64,000 nt of DNA from Mycolicibacterium sp. MU0050 (GTDB lineage: Bacteria; Actinomycetota; Actinomycetes; Mycobacteriales; Mycobacteriaceae), in NCBI RefSeq assembly GCF_963378085.1, contig NZ_OY726395.1, forward strand, positions 3,844,001 through 3,908,000, written 5' to 3'. Shown piece after piece: positions 9,208 to 23,859 of this stretch. The stretch's first letter is position 1. Every line of letters begins with the position of its first letter. A model generated the notes under the pieces. The model worked only from the letters and a program-made list of their open reading frames with translations. It was not told the DNA's origin and searched no databases. The position numbers and the translations under genes were made by a program.

Positions 9208-9690
9208 ATGACCACCACGCAATACCTCGTCGACGACATCGATCTGCGGCTGCTGCGCGCGCTGGCGGCAGATCCGCGGGCCACCGTGGTCGGTTTGGCC
9301 GAAGCGACCGGCCTGGCCCGCAACACCGTGCACGCGCGATTGGCCAGACTGGAAAGGGGCGGCGTCCTGAAGTCGTTCGACCGACGCATCGACCCCGCGA
9401 GCCTGGGCTTTCCGCTGGCCGCCTACATCTTGATCGCGGTTACCCAACGCAAACTGGACGCGATCGCCGAGGCGCTCGACGAAGTGCCGGAGGTGGTCGA
9501 GGTCTACGGCCTCAGCGGTGTCACCGACCTGCTGGTCCACATCGTCGCGCGCGACGCCGACGACCTTTACCGCATCGCCGGGGTGATCCTGGACATCGAC
9601 GGCGTCGAGAAGACCACCACCGGACTGGTGATGCGCCGCATGGTCGAGTATCGCCTTGCGCCCCTGCTGAATTCGCCACCGCCGGACTGA
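9208..9690 (+). CDS. Lrp/AsnC-family transcriptional regulator
   Basis: A 160-residue regulator starting at the ATG at 9208, with GGAGA about ten bases ahead; an in-frame TTG at 9199 is less likely. The N-terminal helix-turn-helix covers DDIDLRLLRALAADPRAT to LARNTVHARLARLERGG. The C-terminal half is the RAM/AsnC ligand-binding domain (EVVEVYGLSGVTDLLVHIVA). These proteins form octamers and respond to amino acids or related acids. It is divergent from the E1-E2 operon, so it is the obvious candidate regulator of it. Its terminator has been split by an insertion sequence. Confidence 0.88.
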   Translation: MTTTQYLVDDIDLRLLRALAADPRATVVGLAEATGLARNTVHARLARLERGGVLKSFDRRIDPASLGFPLAAYILIAVTQRKLDAIAEALDEVPEVVEVYGLSGVTDLLVHIVARDADDLYRIAGVILDIDGVEKTTTGLVMRRMVEYRLAPLLNSPPPD

Positions 9691-9701
9691 GGCGACGAAA
9701 A

Positions 9702-9711
9702 AGCCCCCGCC
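9702..9711. terminator. left half of a split bidirectional terminator (lrp / rpoC)
   Basis: AGCCCCCGCC at 9702-9711 is the exact reverse complement of GGCGGGGGCT at 14705-14714. The two lie on either side of the IS30-family copy at 9716-14700. Rejoined, they form a GC-rich stem with A/T-rich outer flanks (GAAAA on the left, TTCTCGTT on the right), 11 bases after the lrp stop and 16 bases after the rpoC stop. This is a typical bidirectional rho-independent terminator between convergent genes, now interrupted. Confidence 0.75.
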
Positions 9712-9730
9712 ACGAGGTTGGGTTCACACG

Positions 9731-9769
9731 GTCGTCGCAACGCTCTCTTATCTGAGAGGTTGCGGCGAC
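9731..9769 (+). repeat. hairpin at the left end of IS30 copy 1
   Basis: The sequence from GTCGTCGCAAC to GTTGCGGCGAC forms an inverted repeat extended by CTCTC/GAGAG, just ahead of the transposase GTG start. The same structure occurs in copy 2 at 26199-26237. In other insertion sequences such hairpins block read-through transcription into the transposase or form an extra transposase-binding site. The inner arm repeats the core of the terminal inverted repeat. Confidence 0.65.
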
Positions 9770-11043
9770 CGTGTCGTTTTCGGAGGACTGTGTTCAATTT
9801 GGTGATCAGCTAGCAAAGCTCGTCGATGCGGGCGTGCCGGTGCGGGAAGCGGCGGAGTCGTTGGGGGTGTCACGGCAGCGGGCGTATGCCATCTTGAGTG
9901 CCACCGGCCGGCCGATGGGCTCGCCGCGTCCGGATGTCACCGGTGTGGATCCTGCGCGGGTGGCAGCGGTATTTGCAGCAACTGGCTCGGTGAATGCGGC
10001 GGCCAAAGCTGTCGGAGTGGCGCACTCCACGGCCCGCCGGATGCTTGTGGAGGCGGGCTTGGTCGACCCAGCGCGGCGCACGCGCGGCAAGACCTGCGAG
10101 AAAGCACGGTTCTTTGAACTGCTCGAGGAGGGCTGGTCGTCGGCGCGGGCCGCCCGAGAGGCCGGGGTCAATGTGCGCACCGCCCGGGATTGGCGTGCCG
10201 GTATCCGCAAGGTTGGCAACACGCGGGTGTATTCCGATGGCACGGTCGTCGATTACGCCAGCGGGACGCGGTACATACAACCGGTGAAATCCACTGCTGC
10301 CGAACAGCGTCCTGCATCTGGACAGGCATCCGCCAGTAGGTATTTGCAGCTCGCCGATCGGCTGGTCATCGCCGACGGCCTGACCGCCGGCCTGAGCTAC
10401 ACCGTGATCGCCGACAAGCTCGGTCGGAATAAGTCGACGGTGTCCCGCGAGGTCGCTGCGCACCGTGTCGAGGGCCTCTACCTGCCATATCAAGCCGATG
10501 CGGCGGCTGCGGCGGCACGGTCCCGGCCCAAGCAGTCCAAACTGGTCACCAATCAGAGGCTGCGTAAAGAGGTCGAAGAGGGGCTGGCCAAGCGGTGGTC
10601 CCCGGAAGAGATTTCGCATCGTCTGGTCAAGGATTTTCCGGACGACGAGAGCATGCGGGTGAGCCACGAAACGATTTATCAATCCCTCTACTTCCAGGCG
10701 CGCGGTGGACTGAAAAAGGAAGTGGCCCAGTCACTGCGAAGTGGCCGCACGTGCCGTAAACCGAACCGTAAGCCCGGTGAGCGTTACCAGCGGTTCGTTG
10801 ATCCGATGCTCATGATCGCCGACCGGCCCGATATCGAGGATCGCGCGGTGCCCGGGCACTGGGAAGGCGACCTCATCATGGGTGAACTCAACAAGACCGC
10901 GATCGGCACTCTGGTGGAACGCACCACCCGCTACACCATGCTGGTGCACCTGCCCGGGGGCCATGATGCCGAAACGGTTCGTGACGGGCTGATCGCCACC
11001 ATGACGACCCTGCCAGAGCATCTGCGGGGATCGTTGACCTGGG

Positions 11044-11049
11044 ACCAGG
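11044..11049 (+). repeat. target duplication, left copy (ACCAGG)
   Basis: ACCAGG immediately precedes the nested element at 11050 and is repeated at 14396-14401 directly after its end. The uninterrupted IS30 copy 2 has a single ACCAGG at the matching place. That makes it the duplicated target of the insertion, 6 bases if the symmetric TGTTG ends are taken as the element's true tips. Confidence 0.8.
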
Positions 11050-11247
11050 TGTTGACCGTCTCTCTGGATGGCTATCACGGGGTGGCCATTCGTCATTGAT
11101 CTTGCCGATGTGATCGGTGGCGTGGCCCGCCGGCTTGAGCTTGGTGGTGTGCACCATCAGTGTGATGAGGAACTGATGGGTGCGCGGCACCCCGCCGAAG
11201 TCTTGGCGGGCTCGCAGGGTGCCGCGCTGTAGTGCACGGAGGCACTG
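11050..11247. other. left end region of the nested transposon, no confident gene
   Basis: About 200 bases between the left tip and the first gene. A plus-strand frame after the old transposase stop encodes a gene-like stretch (LADVIGGVARRLELGG onward) that ends at a TAG near 11232 and has no start of its own. A minus-strand frame is also open. This may be a decayed gene fragment or end DNA holding transposase binding sites. I cannot identify it. Confidence 0.4.
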
Positions 11248-11838
11248 ATGGTGACGGTAGAGGCTGATCTGGTCTGCGTCGAGTCCCGGTTGGCAGCTGG
11301 CCAGATCAGCTGCCCGGCGTGCTCGCAGGGTGTTCTTGGCGGCTGGGGATTCGCCCGCACTCGCCGTGTCGTCGGTCTGGCCGGTGCGGTTCGGCCGCGG
11401 CGGGCGCGGTGCCGGTCGTGTCTGGTGACCCATGTGTTGTTGCCGGTCACGGTGTTGCTGCGTAGGGCTTATGCGGCACAGGTGATTTGGGAGTCTTTGT
11501 CGCTGCGCGGCCACGGGCGGGGGTATCGGCAGATCGCTGAGCAGTTGCGGGTTCCGGCGGCCACGGTCCGCGGCTGGCTACGTCGGGCCGGCGGGCGACT
11601 TGAGGCGGTTCGGGCGCGGTTCCTCATGGTGGCGGTTCGAGTCGGGATCGATGTGACGATTCCCGACGAGCGGAGCAGTCCCTGGGGTGACGTGGTGGCG
11701 GCGGTCAACGCCGCGGCGGCGGCGATCCGGCAGCGGTTCGGACCGGCCGGCTTGGTGGGCGCGGTGACGCCGGCACAGGTGCTGGTCGCGGTCAGCGGCG
11801 GCCGGCTGCTCTCACCGGGCTGGTCCTGGATGCGGTAG
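11248..11838 (+). CDS. DUF6431 zinc-finger / helix-turn-helix protein of the transposon
   Basis: A 196-residue protein with GGAGG six bases ahead of its ATG. Residues about 22-58 contain two CxxC pairs (SCPACSQG and RCRSCLVTH) that probably bind zinc. Residues about 85-125 form a helix-turn-helix (GYRQIAEQLRVPAATVRGWLRR). This is the DUF6431 arrangement, often seen beside transposase and ATPase genes in actinobacteria. It most likely binds the element ends or its own promoter as an accessory transposition protein. That role is inferred from position and domain only. Confidence 0.75.
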   Translation: MVTVEADLVCVESRLAAGQISCPACSQGVLGGWGFARTRRVVGLAGAVRPRRARCRSCLVTHVLLPVTVLLRRAYAAQVIWESLSLRGHGRGYRQIAEQLRVPAATVRGWLRRAGGRLEAVRARFLMVAVRVGIDVTIPDERSSPWGDVVAAVNAAAAAIRQRFGPAGLVGAVTPAQVLVAVSGGRLLSPGWSWMR

Positions 11839-11896
11839 GTCCGGTACGCAACACCAGTTGCCTCTGACGCGGCGCGGCGTGATCGGTGATCCTCGC

Positions 11897-11935
11897 GAAG
11901 GCACCTGCCCGGCATTGGTTTCGGGCAGGGCCTTC
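11897..11935 (+). promoter_or_regulatory. stem-loop before the transposase gene
   Basis: GAAGGC...TGCCCG (11897-11911) pairs with CGGGCA...GCCTTC (11922-11935) around a 10-base loop. It lies between the DUF6431 stop and the transposase ribosome-binding site at 11942-11949. It has no T-run after it, so it is more likely an attenuating or mRNA-structure element than a terminator. Confidence 0.45.
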
Positions 11936-11956
11936 GACTGCGAGGAGGGCACTGCG

Positions 11957-13420
11957 GTGTCATTGGAGGAGCACAAGCGTCGGGAGCGGGCCCAGGCGAT
12001 CGGACTGTTCCGGTATCAGCTGATCTGCCCGGCGCTGGACGAGGGGTTATCGACCCGCCAACGGGGTCGGCTGGTCCGCGAGATCGCCGAACGTCGCCAT
12101 ATCGACCCGTTCGGCACCCAGGTCCAGATCGCGCGAGCCACCCTGGACCGTTGGATCCGTCGCTACCGGGCCGGCGGGTTCGAAGCGTTGGTGCCCGAGC
12201 CGCGCCGGCTGGCCACCCGCACCGATGTCGGGGTGCTGGAGCTGGCCGCCTCGTTGAAGCGGGAGAATCCGTCACGCACCACCGCCCAGGTGGCCCGCAT
12301 CCTGCGCACCGCGACCGGATGGGCACCCTCGGAATCGACCCTGCTGCGCCATTTCCATCGCTGCGAGCTGATGGGCCCGGCCGCCGGTGGCGCCAGGGAG
12401 GTGTTCGGCCGGTTCGAAGCCGCCGACCCCAACGAACTGTGGGTCGGCGACGCTCTGCACGGTCCGCGGGTCGGTGACCGCAAGACCTACCTGTTCGCCT
12501 TCCTCGACGACCATTCTCGGTTGGTGGTCGGTCACCGGTTCGGGTTCGCCGAGGACACCGTGCGTCTGGCGGCCGCGCTCAAACCCGCGCTGGCCGCCCG
12601 CGGCGTGCCAGCCTCGATTTATGTCGACAATGGTTCGGCGTTCGTCGATGCCTGGCTGCTGCGGGCGTGCGCGAAACTCGGTATCCGACTGGTACATTCG
12701 GCGCCCGGGCGCCCGCAGGGACGGGGCAAGATCGAACGGTTCTTCCGCACCGTGCGTGGGCAGTTCCTCGTTGAGGTCACCGACACCACCACCGAGGACC
12801 TCGCCGCCGCCGGGGTCGACCACACCGGTGCGCTGTTGGAGCTCAACCGGCTGTTCATGGCCTGGGTCGAGACCGAATACCACCGCCGCACCCATACCGA
12901 GACCGGGCAATCCCCACTGGAGCGCTGGGACACCGGCTGGGACCGCCTTGGTCACACTCCGGAGTTGCCGACGGCGGCGGATCTGACCGAGGCGTTCTTG
13001 TGGTCGGAATTTCGGGTGGTGACCAAGACCGCCACCGTCTCCCTGCATTCCAACACCTACCAGGTCGACCCCGCCCTGGCCGGGCGCCGCGTGGAGCTGG
13101 TGTTCTCCCCGTTCGACCTGCAGACCGTCGAGGTCCGCCACCGCGACCAGAGTTTCGGTGCCGCGACACCGCACACCATCAGCCGCCATGCCCACCCGAA
13201 AGCCCGACCCGAGACCGTCGAGACCCCGCCGGCAACGACAGGGATCGATTACCTGGCGTTGACCGCTGCCGCCCATCACGAGCAGCTGCGTGAGGATGAA
13301 CGTATCGGCTATCACGCCCTCTACGGAACCGACTCCGACGACGACCAGGTCGCCGCTCAGCTCTCGATCACCGACCTCGCCCCCACCGAGGACGAGTTCG
13401 AGGACGGGGTGTCGGCGTGA
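11957..13420 (+). CDS. DDE transposase with Mu-type C-terminal domain (TniA-like)
   Basis: A 487-residue protein from the GTG at 11957, chosen because GAGGAGGG lies eight bases ahead; an upstream in-frame ATG at 11858 has no such site and overlaps the stem-loop. An N-terminal HTH (residues about 25-70) precedes the rve integrase core. The DDE triad is visible as WVGDALHGP, SIYVDNGSAF and GRGKIERFFRTV. The C-terminal region (SEFRVVTKTATVSLHSNTYQ) is the Mu-type beta-barrel. It should cut and join the TGTTG ends and needs the downstream ATPase as partner. Confidence 0.85.
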   Translation: MSLEEHKRRERAQAIGLFRYQLICPALDEGLSTRQRGRLVREIAERRHIDPFGTQVQIARATLDRWIRRYRAGGFEALVPEPRRLATRTDVGVLELAASLKRENPSRTTAQVARILRTATGWAPSESTLLRHFHRCELMGPAAGGAREVFGRFEAADPNELWVGDALHGPRVGDRKTYLFAFLDDHSRLVVGHRFGFAEDTVRLAAALKPALAARGVPASIYVDNGSAFVDAWLLRACAKLGIRLVHSAPGRPQGRGKIERFFRTVRGQFLVEVTDTTTEDLAAAGVDHTGALLELNRLFMAWVETEYHRRTHTETGQSPLERWDTGWDRLGHTPELPTAADLTEAFLWSEFRVVTKTATVSLHSNTYQVDPALAGRRVELVFSPFDLQTVEVRHRDQSFGAATPHTISRHAHPKARPETVETPPATTGIDYLALTAAAHHEQLREDERIGYHALYGTDSDDDQVAAQLSITDLAPTEDEFEDGVSA

Positions 13421-14232
13421 GTATTCAACGGCTGCAATCACATTGGGGCTTCACACGGATGCCGTTCGGGCGGGATCTGGCGCCGTCGATGCTGCACCGC
13501 CACCCCGGCCACAGCGAAGCGATCGCCCGCATCGGCTGGTGTGTGGACCAATGCGCCATCGGCGTCATCACCGGCGAAGTCGGCGCTGGCAAAACCGTCG
13601 CGATCCGCGCGGCAGCCACCTCCTTGGATCCGGCGCGGCACGTAATCATCTACCTCGCCAACCCCACCATCGGGGTGCGCGGCATGCTCACCCACATCGT
13701 GGCCACCCTCGGGCACACCCCGGCGTTTCACACCGCCCGGCTGGCTCCCCAAGCCGCAGACGCCTTGGCCGCCGAGCACGCTGAACGTGGCCGCAACCCC
13801 GTGTTAGTCGTCGATGAAGCCCACCTGCTCGACAACCATCAACTCGAAGCGATCCGGCTGCTGACCAACCACGACATGGACAGTGGTTCACCGTTCGCCG
13901 TGGTCCTGGTCGGGCAACCCACCCTGCGGCACCGACTGCGTCTGGGTGTTCTGGCCGCGTTGGATCAGCGCATCGCCGTGCGCTACACCCTGCCCGGCAT
14001 GACAGCGGCCGACACCGCCGACTACATCGGGCATCACACCAAGATCGCCGGCCGCTCCGATGCGCTGTTCGCCGACGACGCGATGACCCTGATCCACAAC
14101 GCCTCCCGTGGACATCCGCGTGCGGTCAACAATCTCGCCCTGCACGCGCTCACGGCCGCGTTCGCCGCCGGGCACTCCATCGTCGGGGAGAAAGCCGCCC
14201 GCATCGCCATCAGCGAAACAGCAACCGACTGA
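13417..14232 (+). CDS. AAA+ ATPase of ExeA/TniB/MuB type (transposition helper)
   Basis: A 271-residue ATPase whose GTG start overlaps the transposase stop by four bases (GTGA), so the two are coupled. Walker A is GEVGAGKTVAIRAA near residue 50 and Walker B is VLVVDEAHLL near residue 130. A sensor region follows (VVLVGQPTLRHRL). MuB, TnsC, TniB and IstB are helpers of this kind that select target DNA and activate the transposase. ExeA-family proteins share the same core, but context makes the transposition role most likely. Confidence 0.85.
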   Translation: MSIQRLQSHWGFTRMPFGRDLAPSMLHRHPGHSEAIARIGWCVDQCAIGVITGEVGAGKTVAIRAAATSLDPARHVIIYLANPTIGVRGMLTHIVATLGHTPAFHTARLAPQAADALAAEHAERGRNPVLVVDEAHLLDNHQLEAIRLLTNHDMDSGSPFAVVLVGQPTLRHRLRLGVLAALDQRIAVRYTLPGMTAADTADYIGHHTKIAGRSDALFADDAMTLIHNASRGHPRAVNNLALHALTAAFAAGHSIVGEKAARIAISETATD

Positions 14233-14298
14233 ACCCGATCCGCTTCACCACGGCGACGACCACGTCACCGCGACGAGGATCCCGTCACCGAGATCACA

Positions 14299-14331
14299 AA
14301 CGCCCCGCTCGCCACAGTCGAGCGGGGCGTT
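14299..14331 (+). terminator. rho-independent-type terminator of the nested transposon
   Basis: AACGCCCCGCTCG (14299-14311) and CGAGCGGGGCGTT (14319-14331) form a perfect 13-bp stem with a seven-base loop, 67 bases after the ATPase stop. The run of T after it is short (TTCTC). It should end the three-gene transcript before the right tip. Confidence 0.8.
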
Positions 14332-14340
14332 CTCATCAGT

Positions 14341-14395
14341 GCATCGTCATCAACACCGATGACGCCGACATCGTCATCTTCAACGACGGCCAACA
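14341..14395. repeat. subterminal repeats at the right end of the nested transposon
   Basis: CATCGTCATC occurs at 14343-14352 and again at 14369-14378, 26 bases apart, next to the right tip GACGGCCAACA. Repeated subterminal boxes are where Mu, Tn7 and TniA-type transposases bind. The left end does not show the same exact box, so the ends may be asymmetric. Confidence 0.5.
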
Positions 14396-14401
14396 ACCAG
14401 G
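14396..14401 (+). repeat. target duplication, right copy (ACCAGG)
   Basis: Second copy of the 6-base target of the nested element; see the left copy at 11044-11049. The disrupted IS30 transposase frame resumes here. Confidence 0.8.
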
Positions 14402-14704
14402 GCGCCGAGATGGCCGGGCACAAGGGGTTCTCGATGGCCACCGACATGGCCGTGTACTTCTGTGATCCGGCCAGTCCCTGGCAGCGCGGCACCAACGAAA
14501 ACACCAACGGCCTGCTTCGTCAGTACTTTCCCAAAGGTACCGACCTCAGCATCTATGGGCCTGAGGACCTCGAACACGTCGCCCAGCAACTCAACGGCCG
14601 CCCACGCAAAACGCTCGGCTGGGATACCCCAGCCGAGCGCTTGCGTGATCTACTACAGGCTCAATAACCAGCAGTGTTGCGACGACCCCTAGAAACCGCC
14701 CGAG

Positions 14705-14714
14705 GGCGGGGGCT
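14705..14714. terminator. right half of the split lrp / rpoC terminator
   Basis: GGCGGGGGCT, exact reverse complement of 9702-9711. It lies 16 bases past the rpoC stop. Its partner arm is now 5 kb away, so rpoC transcripts lack their original terminator and would run antisense into the insertion sequence unless its right end terminates them. Confidence 0.75.
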
Positions 14715-14730
14715 TCTCGTTGTCCAGCTA

Positions 14731-18720
<3,990 letters not shown>

Positions 18721-18742
18721 TTAGTGGCGAGTTCGCGAAGCG

Positions 18743-22294
<3,552 letters not shown>

Positions 22295-22427
22295 CTATCT
22301 GCGTCGGTTCGGCTGGATGACTCTCGGCCTGAACCACGGCATGCAGCGAAGATCAGTGAGCAATGCTCAGCAGGACCTACGATGTCGAGTGCTGATGATG
22401 GGCAGGAGGCAGCCAGCGCAACGTCCA

Positions 22428-22456
22428 ACAATAGCGCAGGACGGCACATTCCTCAA
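22428..22456 (-). promoter_or_regulatory. candidate rpoBC promoter
   Basis: On the minus strand TTGAGG (22456-22451) and TATTGT (22433-22428) are spaced by 17 bases, a good SigA-type pattern. Transcription would start near 22421 and give a leader of about 190 bases before rpoB. A second, weaker possibility is TTGACG at 22579-22574 with CAGTCT 17 bases on. The 417 bases from 22232 to 22648 otherwise hold no gene that I can support. Confidence 0.5.
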
Positions 22457-22649
22457 CTACCGGTCGGTAATCACATCTTCGCTCCGGAAACCGGAGGAGG
22501 TAGAACACTGGCTGGCGACCTGACTACCCGATACGAACATGCTGCCCAACAGACTGGCCTGTGCAGGCCCGTCCGTCAAGAGTTAACGCGCCGAACCTGT
22601 GGATCGGGGCGAAACTCGGCCGCTTCGACGGCTCCGGCCGGACATAAAA

Positions 22650-22679
22650 GTGACCGCCCGGCATTCGCCGGGCGGTCAC
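22650..22679 (-). terminator. rho-independent terminator of mceG
   Basis: GTGACCGCCCGGC and its exact complement form a perfect 13-bp stem around ATTC. On the minus strand the stem is followed by TTTTAT. It lies 13 bases beyond the mceG stop, so it separates mceG from the rpoB promoter region. Confidence 0.88.
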
Positions 22680-22692
22680 GGTGTCGAGTTGA

Positions 22693-23742
22693 TCAGCTTT
22701 CGTTCTGCACCGGGATCGACGCGGTCGGGGTCTCGTCGGCGAACTCGTGCACCTTGTACTTGTGGGTGCCGTCGAGCTCGTCGCGGATGGCCTCCTGGGC
22801 GGCGGGCGGCAGGGTGTGCAGAATCTCGCGCACCCGGGCCTGCCGACGCCCGACGGCCTTGCGTTCCGGCATACCGGGGGTGGCCTGGATCTGCGGCGGC
22901 ACGCCCTCGATCTCCTCGACGCCACCGTCGTGGTGGCCGGCGTCGAACATGGCCTGCTCCTCGGCCATCGTCGACTCGTCCTTCTCCTCCGACATGCCGA
23001 TGGGCCCGATCCGGCGACCGTTGAGGAACTGCTTGACCACCGGCTCGTCACTGGTCAACAGCACCTCGCGGGGGCCGAACATGACCAGGTGCTTGCGGAA
23101 CAGCATGCCCATGTTGTCCGGCACCGTGCGGGCGATGTTGATGTTGTGCGTCACGATCAGGATGGTGCAGTCGATCTGCGCGTTGATGTCGATCAGCAGC
23201 TGCGACAGGTACGCGGTACGCACGGGGTCCAGACCGGAGTCCGGCTCGTCACAGAGGATGATCTGCGGGTCGAGCACCAGCGACCGGGCCAGGCCGGCAC
23301 GCTTGCGCATACCGCCGGAGATCTCGCCGGGGAACTTGTTCTCGTCGCCCGCCAGACCCACCAGGTCGAGCTTCTCCATGACGATGTCACGGATCTCGCT
23401 CTCCTTCTTCTTGGTGTGCTCGCGCAGCGGGAAGGCGGTGTTGTCGTACAGGTTCATCGACCCGAACAACGCGCCGTCCTGGAACATCACCCCGAACAGG
23501 GTGCGGATCTCGTAGAGCTCCTTGGCGGAGCAATCGATGATGTTGGTGCCGTCGACGATGATCTTGCCGCGCTCGGGCCGCAGCAGCCCGATCAGCGACT
23601 TCAAGAACACCGACTTACCGGTACCCGACGGGCCGAGCAGCACGCTGACCTCCCCGGCAGGGATGTCCATCGTGACGTCTTCCCAAATTCGCTGGGATCC
23701 GAAGGACTTGGTCAGCCCCTCAACCTGGATGCCAATGCCCAC
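22693..23742 (-). CDS. mceG: MCE-transporter ATPase MceG (Mkl)
   Basis: A 349-residue ABC ATPase. Walker A is GPSGTGKSVFLKSL near residue 38, the signature is EISGGMRKRAGLARSL near residue 147, and Walker B is IILCDEPDSGLD near 168. The C-terminal extension of about 100 charged residues (after PVVKQFLNG) is characteristic of actinobacterial MceG. It energises lipid import by all Mce complexes. Such a complex begins at 61332 in this same window, and its YrbE permeases would use this ATPase. Next to rpoB, as in related genomes. Confidence 0.93.
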   Translation of the reverse strand: MGIGIQVEGLTKSFGSQRIWEDVTMDIPAGEVSVLLGPSGTGKSVFLKSLIGLLRPERGKIIVDGTNIIDCSAKELYEIRTLFGVMFQDGALFGSMNLYDNTAFPLREHTKKKESEIRDIVMEKLDLVGLAGDENKFPGEISGGMRKRAGLARSLVLDPQIILCDEPDSGLDPVRTAYLSQLLIDINAQIDCTILIVTHNINIARTVPDNMGMLFRKHLVMFGPREVLLTSDEPVVKQFLNGRRIGPIGMSEEKDESTMAEEQAMFDAGHHDGGVEEIEGVPPQIQATPGMPERKAVGRRQARVREILHTLPPAAQEAIRDELDGTHKYKVHEFADETPTASIPVQNES

Positions 23743-23859
23743 GCGAAATCCTTCCGCAAATACTCGACAATGCCACCAGCGGCCCGCCTGTGGCTTGAGT
23801 CACTGTAGCGCACGCGAATCCTCGGCACGCCACTTGTCCCACCATATGACTCCCAGGCG

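Larger units (their letters stand above)
11050..14395 (+). mobile_element. three-gene Mu/TniAB-type transposon with DUF6431 gene, nested in IS30 copy 1
   Basis: The element is 3346 bases long. Its tips are TGTTGACCGTC and, inverted, TGTTGGCCGTC (right end GACGGCCAACA). TG...CA ends with a 5-6 base duplication are usual for Mu, Tn7 and Tn5053 relatives. It carries, in one direction, a zinc-finger/HTH protein (DUF6431), a DDE transposase with a Mu-type C-terminal domain, and an AAA ATPase of ExeA/TniB type, followed by a strong terminator. No resolvase, resistance or passenger gene is seen. All three genes look intact, so it may be active. Confidence 0.85.
9771..14667 (+). pseudogene. IS30-family transposase, disrupted by nested transposon
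   Basis: The reading frame from the GTG at 9771 is identical to the intact transposase of copy 2 up to the Trp-Asp-Gln before the second catalytic Asp context. It then enters the nested element at 11050 and stops at 11099. The remainder resumes at 14402 and ends at 14667. Adding 9771-11049 (1279 bases) and 14402-14667 (266 bases) gives 1545 bases, exactly the length of the intact gene. The break is therefore a simple insertion with no other damage. The protein loses its catalytic Glu and should be inactive. Confidence 0.88.
9716..14700 (+). mobile_element. IS30-family insertion sequence copy 1, interrupted by a second transposon
   Basis: The ends match copy 2 at 26184-27816: the left end begins GGTTGGGTTCACACGGTCG and the right end finishes CCCCTAGAAACCGCC. 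The terminal inverted repeats are imperfect but share GGTCGTCGCAAC. A CGA triplet on both sides (9713-9715, 14701-14703) may be the target duplication. Without the 3.35-kb nested element and its duplicated target, this copy is about 1.63 kb and appears identical to copy 2. It lies in the loop of the lrp/rpoC terminator. Confidence 0.85.

Noticed and set aside
9771..11099. The shortened transposase of copy 1 as a deliberate shorter product or programmed frameshift.
   Set aside because: The end comes from the nested transposon's sequence, and the rest of the gene lies intact beyond it.
11050..11247. Minus-strand frame at the nested element's left end as a transposase gene fragment.
   Set aside because: The peptide is not recognisable and both strands are open there, as is common in GC-rich DNA; kept only as an unassigned region.
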